A stretch of DNA of 9,695 bases from Candidatus Omnitrophota bacterium (lineage in GTDB: Bacteria; Verrucomicrobiota; Verrucomicrobiia; Limisphaerales; UBA1319). A program made the translations under genes and the position numbers. Of this stretch, positions 1-6,680 are shown one piece after another (position 1 is the first letter of the stretch; every line of letters begins with the position of its first letter). The DNA lies in the NCBI GenBank assembly GCA_023473405.1, contig JAMCZD010000270.1, forward strand, positions 1-9,695. Direction: 5' to 3'. Below the pieces are notes generated by a model. The model was given only the letters and a program-made list of their open reading frames with translations. It ran no database searches and had not been told where the DNA came from.

Positions 1-2
1 CA

Positions 3-335
3 CGGGCGCTGCATAAAAAGCCCCAGGTCGATCTCGATGACACCAGCCGGCGCATCGAACTCGAGGTCCGCACGGCTTATTCGAATTTCATCGAGGCTAA
101 GGAAGTCCTTGATGCCCAGAAAATGGTGCAGGAAGAAGCCGAAGAAGCACTTCGCCTGGCTACCGCCCGTTATGATGCGGGCACAGGAACGCAACTCGAT
201 GTGCTTAACGCCCAGACTTCCCTCACCGAGGCCCGCACAACCCAAATCCAGGCGCTGCACGATTACGTCGTGGCCCAAGCCAGATTGGAGCGCGCCATTG
301 GCCAGAGCGTCATTCAACAAACCAGTGCCAAATAG
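3..335 (+). CDS. TolC-family outer-membrane efflux protein, C-terminal fragment
   Basis: The reading frame is open from the left edge to a TAG at 333-335 and gives the last 110 residues of a protein whose start lies outside the window. What is seen is long amphipathic helix sequence: a stretch beginning EVRTAYSNFIEAKEVL, then LRLATARYDAGTGTQLDVLNAQ, then a helix ending in LERAIG. In the outer-membrane efflux protein (OEP/TolC) family, the pattern RY.aG..t.ldvLnAq..L..A belongs to the second alpha-barrel hairpin and the final helix. The protein should therefore be the outer-membrane channel of a tripartite efflux or type I secretion system, acting as a trimer that spans outer membrane and periplasm. 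The MFS pump gene follows after only 24 bases, so the two probably share an operon. The substrate cannot be told from this fragment. Confidence 0.88.
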   Translation, partial: RALHKKPQVDLDDTSRRIELEVRTAYSNFIEAKEVLDAQKMVQEEAEEALRLATARYDAGTGTQLDVLNAQTSLTEARTTQIQALHDYVVAQARLERAIGQSVIQQTSAK

Positions 336-359
336 CTTAATCAATTTATCTTGAGGCTC

Positions 360-1625
360 ATGCGACGACCGTCACTCCTTGTCATATTTCTGACCGTATT
401 CGTTGATCTGATTGGTTTTGGCATCGTCATGCCGCTCCTGCCGATTTACAGCCCCCAAATCGGTGAGAAGATGATCATGATCGGACTTATCATCTCCTCA
501 TTCTCGGTAATGCAGTTCATCTTCTCACCGATTTGGGGGCGGCTTTCCGACCGGTTAGGCCGGCGGCCGGTGCTGTTGCTGAGCCTGGCGGGCGAGGCCA
601 TATCCTATGTCATATTCACCCTGGCATCGACGTTGACCGGGAATACCGGCATGTATTTGTTGCTGGCCTCGAGGACCTTTGCCGGGATTTGCGGCGGCAA
701 TATCACGGTGGCCCAGGCTTATATCGCGGATATCACTCCGCCGGACAAACGGTCTGCCAGGATGGGTTTGATTGGCGTGGCCTTTGGCCTGGGCTTCATC
801 TTCGGCCCGCCCCTGGGCGCGCTCAGTGCCCGGTTCGGCCTGGCGGCGCCGGGTTGGGTGGCGATGGGTTTATGTACCCTAAACCTACTGCTGGCTTGTG
901 TCATCCTACCGGAAAGTTGGCAGCCAACCTCGGCGCTCATGGAACCACGACCACGACTCGTGCAGTGGATGCACACCTTGAGCCAGCCGCAAGTGGGCTT
1001 GCTGATCATGCTGTTTTTTATGGCGACCTTCTGTTTTACATGTTTCGAGACCACCCTGGCACTGCTGGCCAATCGGACTTTTAAATACGACGAATCGCAT
1101 GTGGGATATTTATTTGCCTACGGCGGGGTGATCTCGGCGTTTATCCAGGGTGGGCTCATCAAGCGATTGGTTAACAAGATGGGGGAGGCGCGTTTGATTC
1201 TATTCAGTTTCATCATGCTGGGTATCAGCCTGATTATCCTGCCGTTCGTCAATACCCTGACCAGTTTGCTCATCGGTTTGGCCCTTCTGGCCGTTGGCTC
1301 GAGCACCAATCGTCCCCCGATTTTCGGGATGATCTCGATCCTCACGCCTTCGCACGAACAGGGCTCGAATCTGGGTGTGGCACAGAGTGCGGGCAGCCTG
1401 TCCCGTATTATGGGGCCAATCTTTTCGGCTACCCTTTTCACTTACCATCCTCCACGCCTTCCTGGTCTGCGGCGGCATTTCTTTTCTTGCCGGCGCGCTC
1501 ACCTGGCGGCACCTGTGCAAAGGCAAACCGGCGCGTCCAATGGAGGTTTTGAATACGTCGAGCATTTCTTGAATCCAGCTATGGGCACCGAGCGCCAAGC
1601 GCAACATCGAGGGTCACCTGCATGA
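360..1625 (+). CDS. MFS drug-efflux transporter (DHA1/Tet-like), frameshifted near its C-terminus
   Basis: This is an inner-membrane proton-coupled efflux transporter of the major facilitator superfamily. Helix 1 carries FVDLIGFGIVMPLLP (Asp16, Pro25, Pro28). Motif A, GRLSDRLGRR, is at residues 60-69 in the loop between helices 2 and 3. The antiporter motif C, GLGFIFGPPLG, lies in helix 5 and ends at about residue 153. I chose ATG 360 because GAGG at 353-356 precedes it; TTG 351 in the same frame is an alternative. After residue 363 the frame yields a basic, non-membrane tail (PPRLPGLRRHFFSCRR...) up to 1625. The next frame from 1450 to 1572 instead encodes LHAFLVCGGISFLAGALTWR, a good twelfth helix. 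Removing one C at 1449/1450 restores a 403-residue protein of normal family length. The gene is thus either carrying a sequencing indel or recently damaged. The TolC-family gene lies just upstream. Substrate unknown. Confidence 0.88.
   Translation: MRRPSLLVIFLTVFVDLIGFGIVMPLLPIYSPQIGEKMIMIGLIISSFSVMQFIFSPIWGRLSDRLGRRPVLLLSLAGEAISYVIFTLASTLTGNTGMYLLLASRTFAGICGGNITVAQAYIADITPPDKRSARMGLIGVAFGLGFIFGPPLGALSARFGLAAPGWVAMGLCTLNLLLACVILPESWQPTSALMEPRPRLVQWMHTLSQPQVGLLIMLFFMATFCFTCFETTLALLANRTFKYDESHVGYLFAYGGVISAFIQGGLIKRLVNKMGEARLILFSFIMLGISLIILPFVNTLTSLLIGLALLAVGSSTNRPPIFGMISILTPSHEQGSNLGVAQSAGSLSRIMGPIFSATLFTYHPPRLPGLRRHFFSCRRAHLAAPVQRQTGASNGGFEYVEHFLNPAMGTERQAQHRGSPA
451..540. repeat. Perfect 24-bp inverted repeat, 42-bp spacer, inside the MFS gene
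   Basis: Bases 451-474 are the exact reverse complement of 517-540, with 42 bases between them. The left arm starts GCCCCCAAATCGG and the right arm ends CCGATTTGGGGGC. The left arm encodes residues about 31-39, the loop after helix 1. The right arm encodes residues about 53-61, the end of helix 2 and the first residues of motif A. The messenger could form a strong hairpin roughly 90 bases after the start codon. Whether it has a function is unknown. Confidence 0.9.
1440..1572 (+). other. Displaced last helix of the MFS transporter (frameshift segment)
   Basis: The true C-terminus of the MFS protein appears in the frame that starts codons at 1450, 1453 and so on, and stops at 1570-1572 (TGA). 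It reads LHAFLVCGGISFLAGALTWR and then a short basic tail, as expected for helix 12 of a 400-residue Tet/DHA1-type transporter. The upstream frame ends convincingly at ...IFSATLFTYH (codon 1446-1448). The sequence therefore carries one extra base, or lacks two, close to the CC at 1449-1450. If the correct stop is at 1572, the gap to the next gene is 49 bases rather than a 4-base ATGA overlap. Confidence 0.75.
1609..1613 (+). promoter_or_regulatory. Ribosome binding site of the CHAT-STAND-TPR gene
   Basis: GAGGG lies 8 bases before ATG 1622. It is the clearest Shine-Dalgarno sequence in the window and fixes the start of the large gene. Translation is thus expected to initiate well by itself, whichever frame the upstream MFS gene ends in. 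Confidence 0.7.
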
Positions 1626-4600
1626 AAGAAATCTCTATCCAGCATATTCCCGCCGCCGACCCGCACCCAGCCCGGGTGCGGGTGAGTTATCGCTCCAGAG
1701 AGGACGAAGTGCCGCGCCAGGCCGAAATCGATTTCCAGTTTGACCTGGGCCAGCGGCACTCGGACCTGTTCAAATGGTATTTCGAGCAATACCTGGTAGC
1801 ACCGTGGAATGAAGACCGCCATCGCGCCCAGCAGGCCGAGTCAGTCATGGAACAAACCGGGACGGCGCTGTTCAGGGCCGTTTTTGGCGATCCCCGAACG
1901 GCTGAACTCTACCTCCAGGCGGCCGATGATCTGATCCAAACCCGTGTTTTCATCTCCGCTGATCATCCCGCAGTTGCCGTGCTGCCTTGGGAATTGCTGC
2001 GCGATCCGGCGCGAGGCGATTACGGCGATTTATCCCGGACGGCGTATGCCTTTGTGCGCGGCCGGCCCACCGGTTTAGCTTCGCCCACGACCGTTGAACT
2101 GGACGATTCAACTTTGAATCTCCTCCTGATCACGCGCCCGCCGGGGACCGAAGAGAATCGCCGCTTCGAGTCGATTGCGCGGCTCCTGCTCGAACTGTTT
2201 CGCGGTCACCAGGATCGTGTCCGCCTGGAAATCCTGCGCCCGGCCAGTGTGAAACAACTGGCCCGGATACTCGCTGAGAAGCGTGGTTTCTACCACGCCG
2301 TCCACCTGGAATGCCCAATCACCCTGCCGGCGGATGGAAAGCCACCAGGGTTGCTTCTCGAGGACCTCGAAGGGAAGACCGAGTGGGCTCAGTGCCAGGA
2401 GTTGGGCGGTCTGCTGGCTGAATTCCACGTGCCTATGGTGTTCGCGAGCGCCGCCCAATCCGGTATGGAGCATGCGGAAACGGTTTACCCGTGGATCGGT
2501 TATCAGTTCATCCAGGAAGGCGTGACCGCGGCGCTGGTCCTGCCCTACGTCATCAGCCGGCAGATAAGGGCGCGCATCTGGGCCCGTGTTTGCGAAGGAA
2601 TGATCAACGGAGATGAGCTGGGAAGTATCTTGCGAAACGTTCGAGCGGATTTGCGGACAAATCCGGAACGGTTTTCCCCGGCAGGCGATTTGCCGTTGCG
2701 CGACTGGCCGGTGCCAGTCCTCTTCGAGCGGTCACCCGTTCGCCTGTCCTTCAAGCCGGCACGCCCTCTCCGCTTGCGTCCCGACCAACTCCGAGACAAG
2801 CAAGTCCCGGCGCATTCGGAGATTGATTGTCCGCCGCTTCCTCAATACGGGTTTATTGGCCGCGATCGAACGCTCCACGAGCTGGGAAAAGCCTGGCAGA
2901 CAAACGGCATCATCCTGCTCAAGGGCGAGCGCGGCATTGGCAAGACTGAGGCGGCCATGGGTTTCGTGCGATGGTGGGGAGAAACCGCCGCCCAATACGG
3001 GCCCGTTTTTTGTTTCCATTGTGAGCATTACGTTCCCCTGTCCGAAATTTGTGACCGCGTGACGCAATTGTTTCACGAGGAAATCAGGACTCAGTGGCGC
3101 CAGGACCTGCCCCGGCTCGATGCCGCGCGGCGCCGCGCATTGACATTGTCCATCCTCAGGCAGGTTCCGTGCCTGATTGTCCTGAACCACTTCGAATTCG
3201 TGGCCGGTTATCCCACCGAGGCGGCCTCGGAATGGACGGTGGCGGAACAAGGCCGGCTGCGTGATTTCCTGTCCGAGTTGGTGGGGGGGCGGACAAAGGT
3301 CCTGATCGCCAGTTGCCGCGAAGAGGCCTGGCTCGGTTCGATTTGCACCACGCTCGAGGTCGGTGGACTCTCCCTGGTCGAGGCGCAGGAATTGGCCTTG
3401 GGCGTTCTGGCCCAGGCCGGTCTGTCCACACGCCAATTGCGGAATCTGGCACCTTACAACAACCTGCTGATCCATTTGCGCGGAAATCCATTGGCCATCG
3501 AACTCGTCGCGCCCGATTTGCGCCGAAAAACTGCGGACCAAATACTGGCGGCCCTGGCGGCCCAGGCAAACGGCGCCGGGCGCCCGGACCTGCTCGGGGC
3601 CGCGTTCGAGTACCGTCTGAACACGCTCGATCCCGGGCTGCGGCGGCGTTTGAGCGTCCTGGGATTGTTCGACGGATATATCTCGGCGCGTTTGCTGGCA
3701 GCAATGTCATCCCTCGATGACGCGCCGGACTTGATCCGTGATTTGGGGCGCGAGGAGTGGATAAGGCTGCTGGACGCGGTATCTGAGCTGGGCCTGATTC
3801 GGAAGGTTGCGGAGGGTTCTTACCACATTCATCCGATGATTCAGCTCGCCTGGCGCGATCTGTTGCCGAAGGTATTCCCGGACCATGGGCCCTGGTTGGA
3901 ACGAACCTTTTGCGCCTTGTGCGGGCGAGCCGGGAACCAGTTGTTCCAAATCTTCCAGGCAAATGCCGAGTTTGCCCTCTCCCTTCTTCACGCCGAACAA
4001 CATAACCTTACGCGCGCCTCCCGGATCGCCCGGCAAAACAAAGACTGGGATAATTTGAAGGAAATACTATGCGGCCTCCGCGCGTTGTGGATTTCCCAGG
4101 GCCGCTGGATTGAATGGGAGGTTTTGGTGGCCGAACTCGAAACCGAGGTCAAGGCCGCGCGGGAGACGAATCCGCCCGGCTCGGATATCCTCTGGATGCG
4201 TCTTTTGGGTCACCGGGCCGAAATCTGCCAGTATCGTCAAGACACCGACGGTTTGCGCGCGCTTCACCTGAGTCTGAAGGAACGTTTCCCCCGGACCAGC
4301 GAAGGCCATAAACACGAAGACGTCCTCGATGACCTGGCGACCATTGCCGAAGAACGCCGGCTTTTAGATGAAGCCGAGCGGTTTCTCGTGAAGAGCCTGG
4401 CCATAAAGCAGCAATTCGGCGATGAAACCGGCCAGGCCAATACCTTGTTGCGCCTGGGTGACTTGGCCTGCCAACAACGGCAATTCCGCGAAGCCGAACA
4501 ATGGTTCCGCCAGAGCCGCGAGATTTGGAAACGCCTCGGTAATGCCGATCTTCAAGCCACCCTGTGCTGCCGGCTCGGCGCCGCTGGACAACAACGCGGC

Positions 4601-5173
4601 GATTTCGATGAAGCCGAACAGGCATACCAACAAAGCCTCGCCATCCGCTCCCGGCTCGGTGACGAGTTTCGCCAAGCCCTCGCCTTGCATCAGTTGGGCC
4701 GAATCGCCCACGAACGAAAACAATTCGACCTCGCCCACGAACGGTTCCGTCAAAGCCTTGAAATCCGCCGCAAGATCGGCGACGAACCGGGGCAGGCCGC
4801 CACCTGGCACCAACTCGGGCGCATGGCGCGCGACCAGCAGAGTTTCCCCGAGGCCGAGCGATGCTTCGAACAGAGCCGGCAAATTCGCGAACGCCTGAAC
4901 GATGAACCCGGCCTGGCTCAGACGCTCCATCAATTGGGCAACGTGGCCTTTCTGCAGGGCCGCCTCGAGCAAGCCGAATCGTTCTACCGCCACAGCCTGG
5001 AAATCCGCGAACAGTTGCAGGATTTGCACGGTCAATCCCGCAGCCTGAATCAGCTTGGCAAAATCGCCTCCGCCCGCGGTGACAACACCCTCGCCGACCA
5101 ATTCTTCAATCGCGCCGAGGCCTTGTTCGAGCAACTGCGGAATCCTTTAAGCGGGCTGGGACCTCATTGGTAA
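1622..5173 (+). CDS. CHAT (pseudo-protease)-STAND NTPase-TPR protein
   Basis: A 1183-residue, probably cytosolic protein with three parts. (1) Residues about 20-385 have the CHAT (caspase HetF-associated with TPRs) layout: an N-terminal subdomain with LPWELLRDP at 121-129, HAVHLECPI at 225-233, GLLLEDLEG, ASAAQSG at 275-281, GVTAALVLPY, and a closing WPVPVLFE. CHAT proteases use His in GHG and Cys in NACQS; here those positions are Pro232 and Ala278, so proteolysis is not expected. (2) Residues about 408-760 form a STAND/NB-ARC-like ATPase: Walker A GERGIGKT at 435-442; Walker B-like LIVLNHFE with Asn522 where Asp is usual; GNPLAIEL at 621-628; and a winged-helix end with YHIHPM at 734-739. 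(3) Seven 40-residue TPRs fill 899-1178 after a less regular helical linker. STAND proteins are nucleotide-controlled switches, often in conflict systems or signalling; the TPRs would sense or bind a partner. The strong RBS and long intact frame argue for a functional gene. The ligand is unknown. Confidence 0.88.
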   Translation: MKEISIQHIPAADPHPARVRVSYRSREDEVPRQAEIDFQFDLGQRHSDLFKWYFEQYLVAPWNEDRHRAQQAESVMEQTGTALFRAVFGDPRTAELYLQAADDLIQTRVFISADHPAVAVLPWELLRDPARGDYGDLSRTAYAFVRGRPTGLASPTTVELDDSTLNLLLITRPPGTEENRRFESIARLLLELFRGHQDRVRLEILRPASVKQLARILAEKRGFYHAVHLECPITLPADGKPPGLLLEDLEGKTEWAQCQELGGLLAEFHVPMVFASAAQSGMEHAETVYPWIGYQFIQEGVTAALVLPYVISRQIRARIWARVCEGMINGDELGSILRNVRADLRTNPERFSPAGDLPLRDWPVPVLFERSPVRLSFKPARPLRLRPDQLRDKQVPAHSEIDCPPLPQYGFIGRDRTLHELGKAWQTNGIILLKGERGIGKTEAAMGFVRWWGETAAQYGPVFCFHCEHYVPLSEICDRVTQLFHEEIRTQWRQDLPRLDAARRRALTLSILRQVPCLIVLNHFEFVAGYPTEAASEWTVAEQGRLRDFLSELVGGRTKVLIASCREEAWLGSICTTLEVGGLSLVEAQELALGVLAQAGLSTRQLRNLAPYNNLLIHLRGNPLAIELVAPDLRRKTADQILAALAAQANGAGRPDLLGAAFEYRLNTLDPGLRRRLSVLGLFDGYISARLLAAMSSLDDAPDLIRDLGREEWIRLLDAVSELGLIRKVAEGSYHIHPMIQLAWRDLLPKVFPDHGPWLERTFCALCGRAGNQLFQIFQANAEFALSLLHAEQHNLTRASRIARQNKDWDNLKEILCGLRALWISQGRWIEWEVLVAELETEVKAARETNPPGSDILWMRLLGHRAEICQYRQDTDGLRALHLSLKERFPRTSEGHKHEDVLDDLATIAEERRLLDEAERFLVKSLAIKQQFGDETGQANTLLRLGDLACQQRQFREAEQWFRQSREIWKRLGNADLQATLCCRLGAAGQQRGDFDEAEQAYQQSLAIRSRLGDEFRQALALHQLGRIAHERKQFDLAHERFRQSLEIRRKIGDEPGQAATWHQLGRMARDQQSFPEAERCFEQSRQIRERLNDEPGLAQTLHQLGNVAFLQGRLEQAESFYRHSLEIREQLQDLHGQSRSLNQLGKIASARGDNTLADQFFNRAEALFEQLRNPLSGLGPHW
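4316..5155 (+). repeat. Seven in-frame 120-bp units encoding TPRs
   Basis: Residues 899-1178 of the CHAT-STAND-TPR protein divide into seven consecutive units of exactly 40 residues, starting at residues 899, 939, 979, 1019, 1059, 1099 and 1139. The shared pattern is A..LHQLG.IA...G.F.EAE..F.QSLEIR..LGDE.GQ, the 40-residue TPR type seen in kinesin light chain-like (TPR_12) repeats. There is no insertion or deletion between units, and only five residues (LGPHW) follow the last one. The units differ enough in DNA that this is not a recent tandem expansion. Confidence 0.9.
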
Positions 5174-5174
5174 A

Positions 5175-6578
5175 ATGACAAGAGAAAAAATCATTGGCAA
5201 ATTGTTGCCTGCCGGCTTGGCGCTGGCGGGAGTAGTCATCATCGGTTGGTGGTGGTTCGGCTCAAACCAAACCGGTTCACTGAAAGAAAGAATCCCAGGC
5301 GCGGACCGCGTCGATGAAACTAACTTCATCTCCGGCACTGCCGCCCAGTGGGAGGCAAAACTGGTGAAGTCCAATGGCGTGCCGTCCAACCTGCCGGGCT
5401 CCTGGCCCCGCTTCCGCGGTTCGAATCTCGACAACATCAGCCCGGAATCGGTTCCCCTGGCCAAAAGCTGGGGCGATGGCGGTCCCAAGGTTCTTTGGAA
5501 TATTGACGTGGGAGAAGGTTTTGCCGGCGCCGCGGTGTGGAACGGGCGCGTTTACGTCATGGACTATGACCGCGCGGGACAAGCCGACGCCTTGCGCTGC
5601 CTTTCCCTGGATGACGGGCGTGAGATTTGGCGCTACACCTACCCGGTCAAGATCAAACGCAACCACGGCATGTCCCGCACCGTGCCGTCGGTTAACGACA
5701 AATTGGTGGTCGCAATCGGTCCCAAGTGCCAGGTAACCTGCCTCGACCCCGTCAGCGGCGCCCTTCATTGGAAAATGGACCTTGTCAAGGATTTCAACAC
5801 CGAGGTCCCGCCTTGGTACGCCGGGCAATGTCCGTTGATTGATGGCGACCGGGTCATCCTCGCCCCCGGCGGTGATGCACTCGTTATTGCCGTGGATGGC
5901 CTCACTGGCAAAATTATCTGGAAATCGCCAAACCCAAACAACTGGCAGATGACCCATTCCTCCCTCATGCCCCTCGAATTCAGGGGCCGCCGAATGTATG
6001 TCTACTGCGCCAGCGGCGGTGTCACGGGCATATCCGCCACGGACGGTGCCATCTTGTGGCAAACACCGGATTGGAAGATCAGCATTGCCAATGTGCCTTC
6101 CCCGGTGCCGGCAGGCGATGGCCGGATATTTTTCTGCGGCGGCTATGACGCCGGCAGCATGATGTTGCAGTTGAAAGAAAACGGATCAAAACCTGTCCCC
6201 CAGATTCTCTTCAAGCTTAAACCCACCGTCTTCGGAGCCACCCAGCAAACCCCAATTCTATACCGCGATCACCTCTTCGGCGTCCGGCCCGACGGCCAAC
6301 TGGTTTGTCTTGACCTGAACGGCAAATCCATTTGGGAAAGCGGTGGAAAGAATAAGTTTGGCGGCGGCCCGTTCCTGATTGCCCAAGGATTGATTTATGC
6401 CTTGAACGAAACCGGCACCCTGGTTCTCGCCGAGGCCGATCCCTCCGGATACAAGCCATTGGCGCAGGCAAAGGTCCTCGATGGCCCGGATGCCTGGGGA
6501 CCCATGGCCCTGGCCGGAGGCCGATTGATCGCGCGAGACTTGAACAAAATGGTCTGTTTGGAGGTGGGCGCGCAGTGA
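5175..6578 (+). CDS. Membrane-anchored PQQ-like beta-propeller protein
   Basis: A 467-residue protein with a basic N-terminus followed by one hydrophobic helix (about residues 11-28, LPAGLALAGVVIIGWWW). This suggests a signal anchor that places the rest in the periplasm; no lipobox Cys is visible. Residues 76-82 read SWPRFRG, the entry motif common to PQQ-like propeller proteins of Planctomycetes and Verrucomicrobia. The blades show the repeated form .L.CLD..TG...W: ALRCLSLDDGREIWRY, VTCLDPVSGALHWKMD, LVIAVDGLTGKIIWKS, VTGISATDGAILWQTP and LVCLDLNGKSIWES. Such propellers (PQQ_2/BamB-like fold) often act as binding scaffolds, and I see no evidence of a quinoprotein dehydrogenase. The start lies one base after the TAA of the CHAT-STAND-TPR gene and lacks a convincing RBS, so it is probably translated by coupling. 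This hints at a joint role, but the function is not known. Confidence 0.87.
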   Translation: MTREKIIGKLLPAGLALAGVVIIGWWWFGSNQTGSLKERIPGADRVDETNFISGTAAQWEAKLVKSNGVPSNLPGSWPRFRGSNLDNISPESVPLAKSWGDGGPKVLWNIDVGEGFAGAAVWNGRVYVMDYDRAGQADALRCLSLDDGREIWRYTYPVKIKRNHGMSRTVPSVNDKLVVAIGPKCQVTCLDPVSGALHWKMDLVKDFNTEVPPWYAGQCPLIDGDRVILAPGGDALVIAVDGLTGKIIWKSPNPNNWQMTHSSLMPLEFRGRRMYVYCASGGVTGISATDGAILWQTPDWKISIANVPSPVPAGDGRIFFCGGYDAGSMMLQLKENGSKPVPQILFKLKPTVFGATQQTPILYRDHLFGVRPDGQLVCLDLNGKSIWESGGKNKFGGGPFLIAQGLIYALNETGTLVLAEADPSGYKPLAQAKVLDGPDAWGPMALAGGRLIARDLNKMVCLEVGAQ

Positions 6579-6621
6579 TGGAAACGGCACGGAAACAAAA
6601 CTGCCGGCCGTTTGGGGAGTA

Positions 6622-6651
6622 TAGGCAAACCACAGCAACGATAAATATAAT
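6622..6651 (+). promoter_or_regulatory. Putative sigma-70-type promoter of gatB
   Basis: The 102-base gap between the propeller gene and gatB contains a locally AT-rich segment. TATAAT at 6646-6651 is a perfect -10 hexamer. TAGGCA at 6622-6627 matches four of six -35 positions, with an 18-base spacer. A start near 6658 would give an untranslated leader of about 23 bases. The leader shows no clear Shine-Dalgarno sequence before ATG 6681. This promoter would separate gatB and mpl from the upstream efflux/CHAT block. Confidence 0.5.
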
Positions 6652-6680
6652 TTAGCTTGACCTGCAATTAATATCTGATC

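Noticed and set aside
475..516. Invertible switch between the 24-bp arms
   Set aside because: Inversion would keep the frame open but replace hydrophobic helix 2 residues with charged and polar ones. No recombinase gene is in the window.
2732..3962. Two long - strand frames (about 268 codons each) under the STAND region
   Set aside because: They overlap a well-supported domain on the + strand, are rich in Arg/Pro/Gly or Gln as expected of antisense GC-rich frames, and have no family motifs.
4364..5134. Long open frame on the - strand (256 codons) opposite the TPRs
   Set aside because: It mirrors the 120-bp period of the TPR-coding strand, has no recognisable domain and no promoter context. 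It is a composition shadow.
6598..6613. Near-palindrome AAACTGCCGGCCGTTT after the propeller gene as a terminator
   Set aside because: It has one mismatch, almost no loop and only three T residues after the stem. It could pause transcription but is not a convincing intrinsic terminator.
6657..6662. TTGACC as a -35 box for gatB
   Set aside because: A -10 box at normal spacing would fall on the gatB start codon and does not match. The TATAAT at 6646-6651 is a better candidate.
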